Shown: positions 43,812 through 52,940 of the stretch, in pieces
Numbering within the stretch: position 1 is the first letter of the stretch
Layout: every line of letters begins with the position of its first letter
Assembly (NCBI GenBank): GCA_016841965.1
Contig: JAEANN010000056.1
Span: 1 to 64,000 of the forward strand
DNA from: Candidatus Roseilinea mizusawaensis
GTDB lineage: Bacteria > Chloroflexota > Anaerolineae > J036 > Brachytrichaceae
Length of the DNA stretch: 64,000 bases
Reading direction: 5' to 3'
The notes under the pieces: generated by a model
Databases searched by the model: none
Seen by the model: only the letters and a program-made list of their open reading frames with translations
Told to the model about the DNA's origin: nothing
Made by a program: the position numbers and the translations under genes

Positions 43812-44072
43812 TCAGTTGCTCGCGGCGTTGGCAGCCCCCACGCGCGGCACGACTTCGCGATAGACGGCGATGGCGGTGTCGGGGCATACCAGCGCGCACA
43901 GGGCGCAGCCGGTGCACGCGCCATCTGGGTTAACCCAAACGGCAGTCCGGTAGCCTTTGGCGTTGAACCCCTCGGACATGTGTATGCTCCCTTTCGGGCA
44001 AACGCCGATGCAGAGTTCGCAGCCTTTGCAGCGTTCCGAATCGACGACGACATGACCTTTGGCCATATACAT
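43812..44072 (-). CDS. korD: 2-oxoacid:ferredoxin oxidoreductase, delta (ferredoxin-like) subunit
   Basis: An 86-residue protein with two [4Fe-4S] motifs: C-K-G-C-E-L-C-I-G-V-C-P and C-T-G-C-A-L-C-A-L-V-C-P. It is the first gene of the operon and carries electrons from the catalytic subunits to ferredoxin. The ATG at 44066 (M-A-K-G-H) could also serve. Confidence 0.93.
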   Translation of the reverse strand: MYMAKGHVVVDSERCKGCELCIGVCPKGSIHMSEGFNAKGYRTAVWVNPDGACTGCALCALVCPDTAIAVYREVVPRVGAANAASN

Positions 44073-44426
44073 GCTCCTGAGGTTCGGTCGGGGGCCACGG
44101 TAGACGTGTTGTGTAGGGTGTGCGCCGGCCGTGGATGCCCGTGTCGAACCTGCGTACTGGGCCGGCAGACGGGCGCGCTGTCGGCCTCGAGTGACACGAT
44201 GTCAAGCCGTTCGTATCATCAGCATACGCCTTTTTGTCGTGCCTGGGCAGTGTCGTATGTCATGTGACCCGGCTGTCGTCACGCGCGCGTTGCGTGAACT
44301 TTGTCACCCGCTGAATGTCGGGCCGCTGCCGGCTGCTTTTGGCGCAAGCAGGCGAAAGAGGTTAAAAGCAAACACTCAGAGAGGGTGTCGAGACGACAGG
44401 ATGCCTGTGTTGCCCCTGCGCCGGCG
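44073..44426. other. Intergenic region upstream of the oxidoreductase operon
   Basis: 354 bases between korD and the VOC gene. It should hold the operon promoter. A TTGACA on the minus strand near 44200 has no well-placed -10. No credible gene or RNA is seen; the plus-strand frame here has no family features. Confidence 0.4.
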
Positions 44427-44813
44427 CTACACAAGCGGCACAGCCCGCCGGGCGAGTTGAATCGCCAGGCCCCAGGGATCGCGCAGCATACACAACTGGT
44501 CGCCGGCCGGGGTGAGGGTGATCTCGCCTACGGGGGTGCAGCCGGCTTCGATCAACCGTGCGCGCGTCCCCGCCATGTCATCGACCCTGAAAGCGATGTG
44601 CAACAACAACGGATCCATGGCGGCGTAATCGGGCAACGGAGCAGCCGGGTTGTGATAGATCTCGATCAGCGTGCAGGTGTTGTCGTCTCCCAGAAACCAG
44701 GTGCGCGACGACCCGCCGACATGTCGCACCACTGTCATGCTGAGATGGTTGACATACCACTCGGCCACAGCGTCAGGATCGTTCACTTGCAGGGCGATAT
44801 GTTCGATTCGCAT
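44427..44813 (-). CDS. VOC (glyoxalase-like) superfamily protein
   Basis: A 128-residue VOC protein with paired modules: I-E-H-I-A-L-Q-V-N-D at the start and L-L-H-I-A-F-R-V-D-D in the middle. Metal-site residues include H5, the E in L-I-E-I-Y and the second H. The C-terminal R-D-P-W-G-L-A-I-Q-L is typical, although the last glutamate is replaced by glutamine. Activity is unknown. Confidence 0.87.
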   Translation of the reverse strand: MRIEHIALQVNDPDAVAEWYVNHLSMTVVRHVGGSSRTWFLGDDNTCTLIEIYHNPAAPLPDYAAMDPLLLHIAFRVDDMAGTRARLIEAGCTPVGEITLTPAGDQLCMLRDPWGLAIQLARRAVPLV

Positions 44814-44853
44814 GATAGGTTTGCGCCTCCGGGTCTGATATGTTTTTGGGGCT

Positions 44854-46620
44854 TCAACTGGCCGCGCCCTGCGTCCGCGATGATGCCCACGTGAGCAGTT
44901 TGCTCAGCGGCCATGTGTTGATGACGACCGCAGGCTCCACCCAGGCTCGCCGGGCAATCCCAACGCCATACACAATGTTGTTGAACTGCTCTGGCGCGTG
45001 GGCGTCTGTGCTGATGCTCAACAGACAGCCCAGCTCGAGCGCCCGCCGGGCGTGTGTTTCATTCAGATCGAGCCGGGCCGGGTCGCAGTTGATCTCTAAC
45101 GCTACACGATGTTGGGCTGCCTCGCGGAACAGCGCCTCCCAGTCAAAGTCGCCGCCTTCGCGTTCGTTGATCAGCCGGCCGGATGGATGTCCCAGGATAT
45201 CCACATGCGGGTTGCGGATGGCGCGGATGGCGCGCGCAGTCAATTTCTCGCGCGGCTGCGATAACGAGGTGTGCACCGAAGCCTGCACGATGTCGAGTTG
45301 CGCCAGCACCTCATCCGGCAGGTCGAGCGACCCGTCTGATTTCACTTCCACCTCCACCCCGTGCAACACGCGGAACCTGCCCTTGAGTTCGGCGTTGACC
45401 TGCTCGATCTCGCGGCGCTGCTGAGCGATGCGTTCGGCGGTCAGGCCGTTGGCGACGGCCAGACTCTGCGTGTGATCGGTGATGAGGATATAAGCATAGC
45501 CGCGCGCCATGGCTGCGCGCGCCAATCCCATCACGTCGGTCGCGCCGTCGCTCCAGGTGGTGTGCATTTGCAGGTCGCCCTTTAAATCATCGAGGGTGAT
45601 CAGGTGGGGGAGTTGGCCGGCCAGCGCCGCTTCGATCTCGCCGCGATCTTCGCGCAGCTCTGGCGGGATGAAAGGCAGACCGAGCGCGTGGTACACGCCT
45701 TCCTCTGTCTCGAAAGTCAGCTCGCCGGCTCCGCCTTTCTTGCTCTCGGTGGACAGGGGGCGCAGCGCGTATTCATTCAGCGATAGTCCCTTTTGTTGGG
45801 CCAGTTCGCGCAGGCGGATATTGTGGGCTTGACTGCCGGTGAAGTATTGCAGCGCCGTGCCCCAGCGCGCCGGCTCGATGGCGCGCAGATCGGCTTGCAA
45901 GCCGTTGTTCAACCGCACACTGGTTTTGGCGTCGCCACTGCCCAGCACTTCCTGCACCACAGGGAGCGATCGCAGGGCCTGCATCAACGGGGCCGGTTTG
46001 AGCGTTGCCGCCAGGATGTCGAGATCGCCGATGGTCTCGCGGCCCCGGCGCAGCGAGCCGGCATACGTGATCTGTTGCACGCCATCCACCCCGCGCAGCG
46101 CCGCGATCAGTTCCAGGGCCGCCGGCAGCGCATCGCCGATACGCATGCGGCCGGTGGCGCGGCGACGCAGCGACGCAATGCCGGCCAAAATCTTCTCTTC
46201 AGTCTTCGCGCCGAATCTAGGCAAATCACGCAACTTGCCGGCCTGGGCTGCTGCTTCCAGCGCCTCGATGCTGGTGATGTTCAATTGCTCCCATACGGTT
46301 TTGACCCGTTGCGGCCCCATGCTTGGCACTTGCAGCATAGCGGCGACGCCATCCGGCACTTGCTCGCGCAGCCGCTCGTAGAATTCCAGCCGGCCCGTGC
46401 GCAACAACTCGTCGAGCTTGCGCGCGATCTCCTTGCCGACGCCCGGAATCTCATCCAGTTTGCCTTCCTGCCACAGTTCGACGATCGGGCGCGGGCAATT
46501 CAGGATGTTCTCAGCGACTGTGCTGTAGGCGCGCGTCTTGAACACGACTTCGCCTTGAATCTGAAGTCGCTCGGCAATATCGGTGAAAATCTCGGCGAGT
46601 CGCCGGTTGGTGAAGGCCAT
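44854..46620 (-). CDS. polX: DNA polymerase/3'-5' exonuclease PolX
   Basis: A 588-residue family X polymerase with a C-terminal PHP domain. The N-terminal helix-hairpin-helix part has I-P-G-V-G-K-E-I-A-R-K-L and V-P-S-M-G-P-Q-R-V. The palm site is G-S-L-R-R-G-R-E-T-I-G-D-L-D-I with its catalytic aspartates. The PHP nuclease domain has Q-M-H-T-T-W-S-D-G, I-T-D-H-T, G-V-E-V-E-V, H-P-S-G-R and S-T-D-A-H. It fills gaps in base-excision repair. It is divergent from another PHP-domain gene. Confidence 0.95.
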   Translation of the reverse strand: MAFTNRRLAEIFTDIAERLQIQGEVVFKTRAYSTVAENILNCPRPIVELWQEGKLDEIPGVGKEIARKLDELLRTGRLEFYERLREQVPDGVAAMLQVPSMGPQRVKTVWEQLNITSIEALEAAAQAGKLRDLPRFGAKTEEKILAGIASLRRRATGRMRIGDALPAALELIAALRGVDGVQQITYAGSLRRGRETIGDLDILAATLKPAPLMQALRSLPVVQEVLGSGDAKTSVRLNNGLQADLRAIEPARWGTALQYFTGSQAHNIRLRELAQQKGLSLNEYALRPLSTESKKGGAGELTFETEEGVYHALGLPFIPPELREDRGEIEAALAGQLPHLITLDDLKGDLQMHTTWSDGATDVMGLARAAMARGYAYILITDHTQSLAVANGLTAERIAQQRREIEQVNAELKGRFRVLHGVEVEVKSDGSLDLPDEVLAQLDIVQASVHTSLSQPREKLTARAIRAIRNPHVDILGHPSGRLINEREGGDFDWEALFREAAQHRVALEINCDPARLDLNETHARRALELGCLLSISTDAHAPEQFNNIVYGVGIARRAWVEPAVVINTWPLSKLLTWASSRTQGAAS

Positions 46621-46728
46621 ACCCAGGGCGCATTCTAACCCTTACCTGGGCGAGCTGCCGGGCTTGTTGGCGCCCTGATTCACCGACCGGCGGCCTGTCT
46701 AACCCTGCCCTGTTACACTAACACCCCG

Positions 46729-47778
46729 ATGGTGGAAATCGTCGCCAACATGCACATACACACGCCGTACTCAGACGGCGAACTGTATCATCGCGATATC
46801 GCCGACGCCGCATCCGCCGCCGGGTTGGATGTCATCATCGTCACCGATCACAACGTGTGGGTGTGCGGGCCGGCCGGCTATCACGGTGGTGTGCTGGTGT
46901 TGATCGGTGAAGAGGTGCACGATTGCCAGCGCGACCCTCAGCGCAGCCACCTGCTGATCTACAACGTCGCAGAAGAGCTATCCCCCTTCGCCGACAACCC
47001 GCAGGAACTGATCAATCACGCTCGGCGGCGTGGTGGGCTGACCTTCCTCGCCCATCCGGTGGAATACCGCAGCCCCCTGCACCCAGACTTGGAGGCGATT
47101 GTCTGGGATGACTGGCGCGTCAAGCATTTCACCGGCATCGAACTGTGGAACTACATGTCTGAGTTCAAGGCGCGGCTATGGAGCGCGCCGGCGGCAGTGT
47201 TCGCTGCATTCTTCCCATCGTGGGTCATTCGTGGGCCTTTTAAGGCTGCGCTGCGTAAGTGGGATGAGCTATTGATTGCCGGCGAGCGCGTGGTAGCCAT
47301 CGGCAACGCCGACGCGCACGGCGCGACATATCGGCTGGGGCCGTTACGCCGGGTGCTGTTTCCCTACAGACACTTGTTTCAGTGTGTCAACACGCACCTG
47401 TTGATCGACAGGCCGCTGACCCGCGATGTGAAAACTGACCAGGACTTGGTGTACAGCGCGCTGCGCGCCGGTCACTGCTTTGTGGGCTATGACCGCGCCG
47501 GCTCCACGCGCGCTTTTCGCTTTACGGCGCGCAGCGGCGCGGCGCTGGCGATCATGGGCGATGAGATCGCGCGGCGCGGCGCTACCAGGCTGGAAGTGGT
47601 GTGTCCTGACGCCGGCGACATCCGCCTGTTGCGCAACGGCGTCGTTGTGGCGCAAAACAATGGTCACACGCTTGAGCACTTGACCGTCGATCCCGGCGTG
47701 TACCGCGTCGAGGTCTATCGCACTTTCCGCCTGCTCAAACGCGGCTGGATTTTCAGCAACCCCATCTACGTGCGCTAG
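46729..47778 (+). CDS. PHP-domain phosphoesterase
   Basis: A 349-residue protein with the trinuclear-metal PHP pattern: N-M-H-I-H-T-P-Y-S-D-G, V-T-D-H-N, G-E-E-V-H, F-L-A-H-P-V and G-N-A-D-A-H-G. A beta-rich C-terminal part (about 265-349) ends F-S-N-P-I-Y-V-R. Members hydrolyse phosphate esters of nucleotides or sugars. It has no polymerase domain. Its end overlaps the convergent RidA gene by four bases. Confidence 0.85.
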   Translation: MVEIVANMHIHTPYSDGELYHRDIADAASAAGLDVIIVTDHNVWVCGPAGYHGGVLVLIGEEVHDCQRDPQRSHLLIYNVAEELSPFADNPQELINHARRRGGLTFLAHPVEYRSPLHPDLEAIVWDDWRVKHFTGIELWNYMSEFKARLWSAPAAVFAAFFPSWVIRGPFKAALRKWDELLIAGERVVAIGNADAHGATYRLGPLRRVLFPYRHLFQCVNTHLLIDRPLTRDVKTDQDLVYSALRAGHCFVGYDRAGSTRAFRFTARSGAALAIMGDEIARRGATRLEVVCPDAGDIRLLRNGVVVAQNNGHTLEHLTVDPGVYRVEVYRTFRLLKRGWIFSNPIYVR

Positions 47779-48158
47779 GCCGCTTTGACAGCGATGGCCT
47801 CGATCTCGACCAGCGCACCCTTGGGCAACTTTGCCACTTCGATCGTGGAGCGCGCCGGCGGCGTGCCGGTGAACCAGGTTGCGTATACAGCGTTCATGGC
47901 CGCGAAGTCATTCATGCTTTGCAGGAATACGGTGGTCTTGACCACATGCTGCAGATCGCTGCCGGCAGCCTGAAGCACTGCGCTCAAGTTCTGCAAGACG
48001 CGCTGCGTCTGGGCGCTCACGTCGCCCTCGATCAAGTTGCCGGTGGCCGGGTCGATCGCAATCTGGCCGGAGCAGAACACCAGGTTATCAAGCGCGATGG
48101 CCTGTGAATAGGGGCCAATTGCTTTGGGGGCTGCGTCTGTGTGAATGGCAGTTAACAT
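47775..48158 (-). CDS. ridA: RidA family reactive intermediate deaminase
   Basis: A 127-residue enamine/imine deaminase. Typical motifs are G-P-Y-S-Q-A near the N-terminus, C-S-G-Q-I-A-I-D-P and P-A-R-S-T-I-E-V with the substrate arginine. E-I-E-A-I-A-V is at the end. It clears 2-aminoacrylate made by PLP enzymes. Confidence 0.93.
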   Translation of the reverse strand: MLTAIHTDAAPKAIGPYSQAIALDNLVFCSGQIAIDPATGNLIEGDVSAQTQRVLQNLSAVLQAAGSDLQHVVKTTVFLQSMNDFAAMNAVYATWFTGTPPARSTIEVAKLPKGALVEIEAIAVKAA

Positions 48159-48172
48159 CTCTGTGTCCTGGA

Positions 48173-48205
48173 CTGTGGATTTTAGATTTCGGATTTTGGA
48201 TTAAG
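48173..48205 (+). repeat. GGATTTTAGATTTCGGATTTTGGATT-type degenerate repeat
   Basis: Degenerate copies of the ATTTTGG/ATTTCGG motif lie just upstream of ridA. They are like those at 32311-32332 and 35325-35362. Confidence 0.7.
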
Positions 48206-48244
48206 GCTGGTGTGCGCGGAATGCGCAACACCAGTCGCGCCACA

Positions 48245-48409
48245 TCACGGGATGGCAGTTGCGATGACTCGCGGTGTTGGGGTGGGTGGCGTGTTTGGCG
48301 CTGGGCTGGTGAACAGGGTCGCAAAAGCGCTAATGATCATGCTGATGACGATGAAAATGCTCAGCACGTAAAAGATGATTTGGTTACGGGATAGCTTTCG
48401 CGTTCTCAT
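48245..48409 (-). CDS. Small single-pass membrane protein with a Thr/Pro-rich tail
   Basis: A 54-residue protein. It has a basic N-terminus (M-R-T-R-K-L-S-R-N-Q), one strong hydrophobic helix (about 11-33) and a short tail rich in T, P and A. I recall similar short proteins in Chloroflexota, always without function. The ATG at 48409 gives a protein that ends cleanly; the longer upstream frame is antisense to the kinase gene. It lies 39 bases after the kinase-gene stop. Confidence 0.65.
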   Translation of the reverse strand: MRTRKLSRNQIIFYVLSIFIVISMIISAFATLFTSPAPNTPPTPTPRVIATAIP

Positions 48410-48447
48410 TGCTCTGATTATCACTCGCGCGCCGGCGGATGGCGTGT

Positions 48448-49548
48448 CTATCTCAAATCTCGAATGATGGTTCGGATCTCGGTCTCGTGCGCCTCGATGC
48501 TTTCGGCCACCTTGAACTGCACCAGCGCGCGCACCAGATTGTGCTGACTGTGGCGGGCTTTGAAGTACACGTTGCCTTCCAGGTAGTCTGTGAAGAAGCG
48601 CAGTCCCAGCTCGAATGCGATCAGCCGCGCGCACTCGTACAGGTAATCGTAGTCGGGCGGGGTGAAGAAGCTGCGCGCCACCGGCAGGTAGCCGGCCAAT
48701 ATCTCACGGCACAAGTCGGTGTCGAATTGCACTTGCTCTATCTTGTCTGTTTCCTCGCCGAGTGGGTTGCAGCACGAGCGCAGACAATCGCCGATGTCGT
48801 AATGCACCAGGCCCGGCTTCACTGTGTCCAGGTCGATGATGCTGACGGCCTGGCCGGTTTGGTCATCGATCATGATGTTATCGACCTTGGGGTCGCCGTG
48901 AATCGGGCGCACGCGCAACCGGCCGGCTTCTTTTGCCTGCTCCAGCACCGACGCCCATGCTTCTCGCTGGGCCACAAAGCGCATCCCGTACCGCACCTCT
49001 GGCGAATCGATAGGCGCTTTGGGGTGCGCGATCACTTCGTGGTAGTGCTGGAGATAGCCTGGCGTGATGTGAAAGCCCTGCAATGTGTCGTGGAGAGTGG
49101 TGATGTCCATGTCGCTAATCAGGCTTTGAAACCGCCCCAGGGCGTAGCCGGCTTCGCGCGCATGGGCGCTGTCGCGGATGCGGGGGTAAGCTTGAGCGTG
49201 GTCGATGAAGCTGAGGGCGCGCCAAAAACCACCCTCCTCATCCACCCAGTGGGTCTGGCCGTCTGCTGTTAGTCGCACGCGTGGCGTGTCCCACCGCCGG
49301 CTGGGGTCTGCCGCGCCGTTGCTCAAGCGCCTGCGCACATGCTCGGTAAAGGCGCGCATATTGACCATGATGAGTTCAGGTCGGCGGAACACGCGCTGGT
49401 TGATGCGCTGAAGGATGAAATGGGTCTCGTCGCTTCCGCTGACCGTGACCAGGTAGGTGTCGTTCACATTGCCCGTGCCGTATTCCAGCACGGTTTCGAC
49501 ACCTCCCTGGGCAGTGAATCGTTGTGCGGCTTCGGTGTGGCGCGTCAA
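48448..49548 (-). CDS. Aminoglycoside-phosphotransferase-fold sugar kinase, NahK-like
   Basis: A 366-residue protein-kinase-like-fold small-molecule kinase. The N-lobe has Y-G-T-G-N-V-N-D-T-Y-L-V and F-I-L-Q-R-I-N, close to N-acetylhexosamine 1-kinase. The catalytic loop is P-I-H-G-D-P-K-V-D-N-I-M and the metal site is I-I-D-L-D-T-V. It probably phosphorylates an N-acetylhexosamine or related sugar at the anomeric position. Substrate is inferred from similarity only. Confidence 0.8.
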   Translation of the reverse strand: MTRHTEAAQRFTAQGGVETVLEYGTGNVNDTYLVTVSGSDETHFILQRINQRVFRRPELIMVNMRAFTEHVRRRLSNGAADPSRRWDTPRVRLTADGQTHWVDEEGGFWRALSFIDHAQAYPRIRDSAHAREAGYALGRFQSLISDMDITTLHDTLQGFHITPGYLQHYHEVIAHPKAPIDSPEVRYGMRFVAQREAWASVLEQAKEAGRLRVRPIHGDPKVDNIMIDDQTGQAVSIIDLDTVKPGLVHYDIGDCLRSCCNPLGEETDKIEQVQFDTDLCREILAGYLPVARSFFTPPDYDYLYECARLIAFELGLRFFTDYLEGNVYFKARHSQHNLVRALVQFKVAESIEAHETEIRTIIRDLR

Positions 49549-49588
49549 GGTTTGTTTCGCCTTCCTATTGCGTGGTTGTGCTGCCAGC

Positions 49589-50611
49589 TCAGGCGCGTAG
49601 CTTGCGCAATGCTAGTTCCATTAACTTCACCGTGTTGCGATAGTCGCGCAGGTCAAGCACTGCCACAGGCGAATGAATGTAGCGGCACGGCACCGACACC
49701 GGCGCGCTGGGCACCCCCTCGCGCGTGAGATGGATCGCGCCGGCATCTGTTCCGCCGACGCCGGGTTGCTTGAACTGATAGGGGATGCCATGCGTCTCGG
49801 CGGTGGTCACCAGATGGTCAACCAGTTGCCGGTCGGCAATCACCTTGCGATCCAGCACGCTGAGCGCCGGCCCTTTGCCCAACTGTGTGGTCGGGCTTTG
49901 GTCCTTTTTCTTGGGTAAGTCGTCGGCAATGGTGCCCTCCAACACAAAGGCGTGGGTGGGGTTGATGCGGTAAGCGGCAATGCCGGCGCCGCGCAGGCCG
50001 ACTTCCTCTTGTACAGTGAACACGCCGTACACATCGAACGGGTAGGCTTCTTTTTGCAGCAGGTCCACCAGCGCCGAACAGCCGGCCCGGTCGTCGAACG
50101 CCTTGCCGCTGACCAGGTTGCCCAGCCGACGGTACTCGACTAGGAACGTGCCATAGGTCCCCAGCGGCGCCAGTGCTTCTGCTTCGCTCTTGCTGGTTGC
50201 GCCAATATCAATCACCATCGATTCCACACCGATTGCTTTCTCACGCTCGCTGCTTTTGGTGTGATGGATTGCCTTCAGCCCGATTACGCCCGGTACGCGG
50301 TCTTTGCCCAGTTGCACGCGCAGGCCCGGCATCACGCGATCGTCTATGCCGCCCACGTATCGAAACTTGATTCCGCCATCGGCGGTGTGCCCGGTGACCA
50401 TCAGTCCCACTTCGTCCATGTGCGCTGCGATCATGACGCGCGGGCCGGCCTGACCATTCTGACGGCGCCCTGCCTTATGGGCGATCAGGTTCCCCATTGA
50501 GTCGATCGTCACCTCATCTACATGTGGCTTGATGGCTTCAAGGATGATTTCGCGCACGGCGTCTTCGTTGCCCGAAACGCCGACTGCGCTGGAGAGCTTT
50601 TCCAGAATCAT
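49589..50611 (-). CDS. M42 family metallopeptidase (first of two)
   Basis: A 340-residue cobalt/zinc aminopeptidase of the M42 group. Metal-site motifs are A-A-H-M-D-E-V-G, F-D-D-R-A-G-C, the catalytic pair in V-Q-E-E-V-G-L-R-G, and the C-terminal G-G-T-D-A-G and R-Y-I-H-S-P. It has no signal peptide; it is expected to form large cytoplasmic assemblies that trim peptides. It follows the related gene at 50695. Confidence 0.93.
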   Translation of the reverse strand: MILEKLSSAVGVSGNEDAVREIILEAIKPHVDEVTIDSMGNLIAHKAGRRQNGQAGPRVMIAAHMDEVGLMVTGHTADGGIKFRYVGGIDDRVMPGLRVQLGKDRVPGVIGLKAIHHTKSSEREKAIGVESMVIDIGATSKSEAEALAPLGTYGTFLVEYRRLGNLVSGKAFDDRAGCSALVDLLQKEAYPFDVYGVFTVQEEVGLRGAGIAAYRINPTHAFVLEGTIADDLPKKKDQSPTTQLGKGPALSVLDRKVIADRQLVDHLVTTAETHGIPYQFKQPGVGGTDAGAIHLTREGVPSAPVSVPCRYIHSPVAVLDLRDYRNTVKLMELALRKLRA

Positions 50612-50663
50612 GGTGTTGGTCTCGTTGTACCGATCGGATCAATACCCAGGTGGCTTTGTGACA

Positions 50664-50701
50664 CAATCGCTCAATTGCTCAATCGCTCAATCGCTCAATC
50701 G
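50664..50701 (+). repeat. 8-bp tandem repeat CAATCGCT overlapping a stop codon
   Basis: About 4.5 copies of CAATCGCT (one with CAATTGCT) occur. The last copies contain the TGA stop of the M42 gene on the minus strand (50695-50697). Confidence 0.92.
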
Positions 50702-51759
50702 AACACTTTGTCGTCCAGGCCGGCCGCGAAATGAGCCATTAGCCGGCCAATGCGTTCGACATCTTTCACGTGTACCGTTTCGACCGGCGAGTGCATGTAG
50801 CGCAGCGGCACGCCGATCAACACAACCGGCACACCATCGCGGCTGACCTGAATCGGCCAGGCATCGGTGCCGCCTCCGATGTCCGGTTCGATCTGGTAAG
50901 CCATCTCCAGCCGTTTGCACGTGTCGATCAGTCGCTGCGTGAGTTTGGGGTGGTAATTTGGGCCAACGGTGATGACGGGGCCTTTGCCCAGCTCGATGTG
51001 CGTTGTGTAATCATGTTGCGCGGCAAAGGTCACGTCGATGGCAATCGCCGCGTCGGGGCGCAGTTCGTAGGCGGCGGTTTTGGCGCCGAGGAAGGAAGTC
51101 TCTTCGCCCACGGTGGCCACAGCCACCACGTCCCAAGTGTGCTTGAGCCGTTGTAGCTCGTTCAGGCATATCACTTCGGCGGCGACGGCTACCCGGTTGT
51201 CCATGGCTTTGCCGGTCAGCCGGTCGCCTTTGAGTTTCGTGGTCTGTGTGTCGAACGACACCAGATCGCCCACCTGGATCAGGCGCTCGACCTGCCGCGC
51301 CGGCAGCCCGACGTCGACGAACAGATCGTCAAACTGAACTACATTCTGACCCTCTCCTGGCGGCAGCACGTGTGGCGGGCGCGAGCCGATCACGCCGGGG
51401 ATGGGCGCCGGCTTGTTTTTGCCGTTGCCGTCTCCCTGCGGGTGTACCAGCACGCGCTGACCCAGCATGTGTCGGGCGTCTGTCCCGCCCACGCGGGTGA
51501 CCCGCAGGAAGCCCTTCTCGATGCCGCTCACAATCAACCCAATCTCGTCCATGTGCGCGGCCAGCATCAACCGTTTCGCCGGACTGTCGCCCGCAGGCGC
51601 GCTACGTTTCCAGGCCATGACGCTGCCCACTTTGCTGATGCGCACTTCGTCCGACACAGGCTCAAATCTGGATTGGATCAGTTGATGGATCGAGGATTCG
51701 TAGCCGCTGAGGCCAACAGCATTCGTGAGGGTTTGGATGAGTTCCTCGGTTTGAACCAT
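50695..51759 (-). CDS. M42 family metallopeptidase (second of two)
   Basis: A 354-residue M42 aminopeptidase homologous to its neighbour at 49589. It has A-A-H-M-D-E-I-G, M-D-N-R-V-A, G-E-E-T-S-F-L-G, I-A-I-D-V-T-F and G-G-T-D-A-W. The C-terminal R-Y-M-H-S-P motif is also present. The two differ enough to be old paralogues. Its stop codon lies in a tandem repeat. The ATG at 51759 is preferred to one six codons upstream. Confidence 0.92.
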   Translation of the reverse strand: MVQTEELIQTLTNAVGLSGYESSIHQLIQSRFEPVSDEVRISKVGSVMAWKRSAPAGDSPAKRLMLAAHMDEIGLIVSGIEKGFLRVTRVGGTDARHMLGQRVLVHPQGDGNGKNKPAPIPGVIGSRPPHVLPPGEGQNVVQFDDLFVDVGLPARQVERLIQVGDLVSFDTQTTKLKGDRLTGKAMDNRVAVAAEVICLNELQRLKHTWDVVAVATVGEETSFLGAKTAAYELRPDAAIAIDVTFAAQHDYTTHIELGKGPVITVGPNYHPKLTQRLIDTCKRLEMAYQIEPDIGGGTDAWPIQVSRDGVPVVLIGVPLRYMHSPVETVHVKDVERIGRLMAHFAAGLDDKVFD

Positions 51760-51827
51760 GCCGGCTAGTATATCCAACGGTCAGGCCGCCCAGCGATCCT
51801 TCTGCAACACCCCGTCGGCCCTGTTTT

Positions 51828-52931
51828 TCAGGGACGTTGGGTCAGCGGCAGATAGATGACATGTACCGGCACAACCGGATGTGCCAGATGCGCCACAGTG
51901 CCCAGTGCAGCTTTCACAAACGCTGTGAAGTAATCCAGGTCTAGATATTCGAGCCTGTCAGACACGGTGTGATAACGCGGGTTGAAGTCGCGCGTCGAAC
52001 CGTAGTAATCCTCGATCAGCAGCAGGGCCGGGTAGCCCTGCTGCCAGAACGAAGCATGATCGCTGGCCCCGATCCACAGCGGATAGATTTCAGGGATCAA
52101 CTGGCCGGCCAACCCATAAGCCGCGACGACATGGGTGAATATGCCTGCGATGGTCAGGTCATCGGTGTATCCGGCGCTGGTGGTCGGGCGAATGAACACA
52201 TCCAGGGTGGGGAGCGAGCCGGGCGTGTTCCAGGCGATCATGTCCATGTTGACCACTGCAACGATGTTGTCGCCGCGCGCGCGGGCTGCTGCGGCGTACA
52301 CGTTGCTGCCCAGCAATCCCTGTTCCTCGCCGCTGAAAAGCGCCAGCCGCAGGGTGCGGCTGAATGAATACTGGCTGAAGATGCGAGCCATGCTCAGCAC
52401 TGCTACCGATCCGCTGGCGTTGTCGTCTGCGCCGGGCGCCAGCGTCATGCGGGTCTCTGCCGGCGACAGGCTGTCCAGGTGCGCCACGGCCATGATGATC
52501 TCGTCTGGCCTGATCGTGCCGGTAATGACGGCCACGACATTGCGATTGCTGTAGCCGCTTGCGCTCCACGGGTGATAATCGACTGCGACGCCTGCGCCGG
52601 CCATCCACTCGTAGGCATATTGAGTGGCTTTCTGAATAGGCGTGATCGAGCCAGTGAAGCGTGTGCTGATGGTGTATGGCTCACCCCCGACGATAGCCGG
52701 CCATTCGCCGGTGAGTTCGGCGGTTAGGCTGTACAAGCGCGCAGCCTGTACCTCGGCGATCATGCCGGCGATGATCGGGCTGGCTTGGAAGCCATTCGCT
52801 TGCAAGGCCGGCGCTGCTCGCACGCTTGACTCTGGCTGCGGCCCGTCGTGTCGGGCGCCGGCCGGCTGCAACTCGTTCGTATGCCACAGGATGGCACATG
52901 CCACACACAAGGCTGCAAGTCCATAGCGCAT
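51828..52931 (-). CDS. Exported M28 family metallopeptidase
   Basis: A 367-residue zinc aminopeptidase-like protein. A hydrophobic signal sequence (about 1-16) and a low-complexity linker precede the catalytic domain. Zinc-site residues are visible in V-A-H-L-D-S, G-A-D-D-N-A-S-G, S-G-E-E-Q-G-L-L-G, V-N-M-D-M-I and R-Y-H-T-V-S-D. The protein ends YLPLTQRP, like the giant repeat protein. It starts 9 bases after the Ser/Thr kinase stop, so the two are probably one operon. Confidence 0.9.
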   Translation of the reverse strand: MRYGLAALCVACAILWHTNELQPAGARHDGPQPESSVRAAPALQANGFQASPIIAGMIAEVQAARLYSLTAELTGEWPAIVGGEPYTISTRFTGSITPIQKATQYAYEWMAGAGVAVDYHPWSASGYSNRNVVAVITGTIRPDEIIMAVAHLDSLSPAETRMTLAPGADDNASGSVAVLSMARIFSQYSFSRTLRLALFSGEEQGLLGSNVYAAAARARGDNIVAVVNMDMIAWNTPGSLPTLDVFIRPTTSAGYTDDLTIAGIFTHVVAAYGLAGQLIPEIYPLWIGASDHASFWQQGYPALLLIEDYYGSTRDFNPRYHTVSDRLEYLDLDYFTAFVKAALGTVAHLAHPVVPVHVIYLPLTQRP

Positions 52932-52940
52932 AGAAGTGAG

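Noticed and set aside
44131-44460. A plus-strand gene in the korD-VOC gap
   Set aside because: The 109-residue frame has no family features and runs into the convergent VOC gene.
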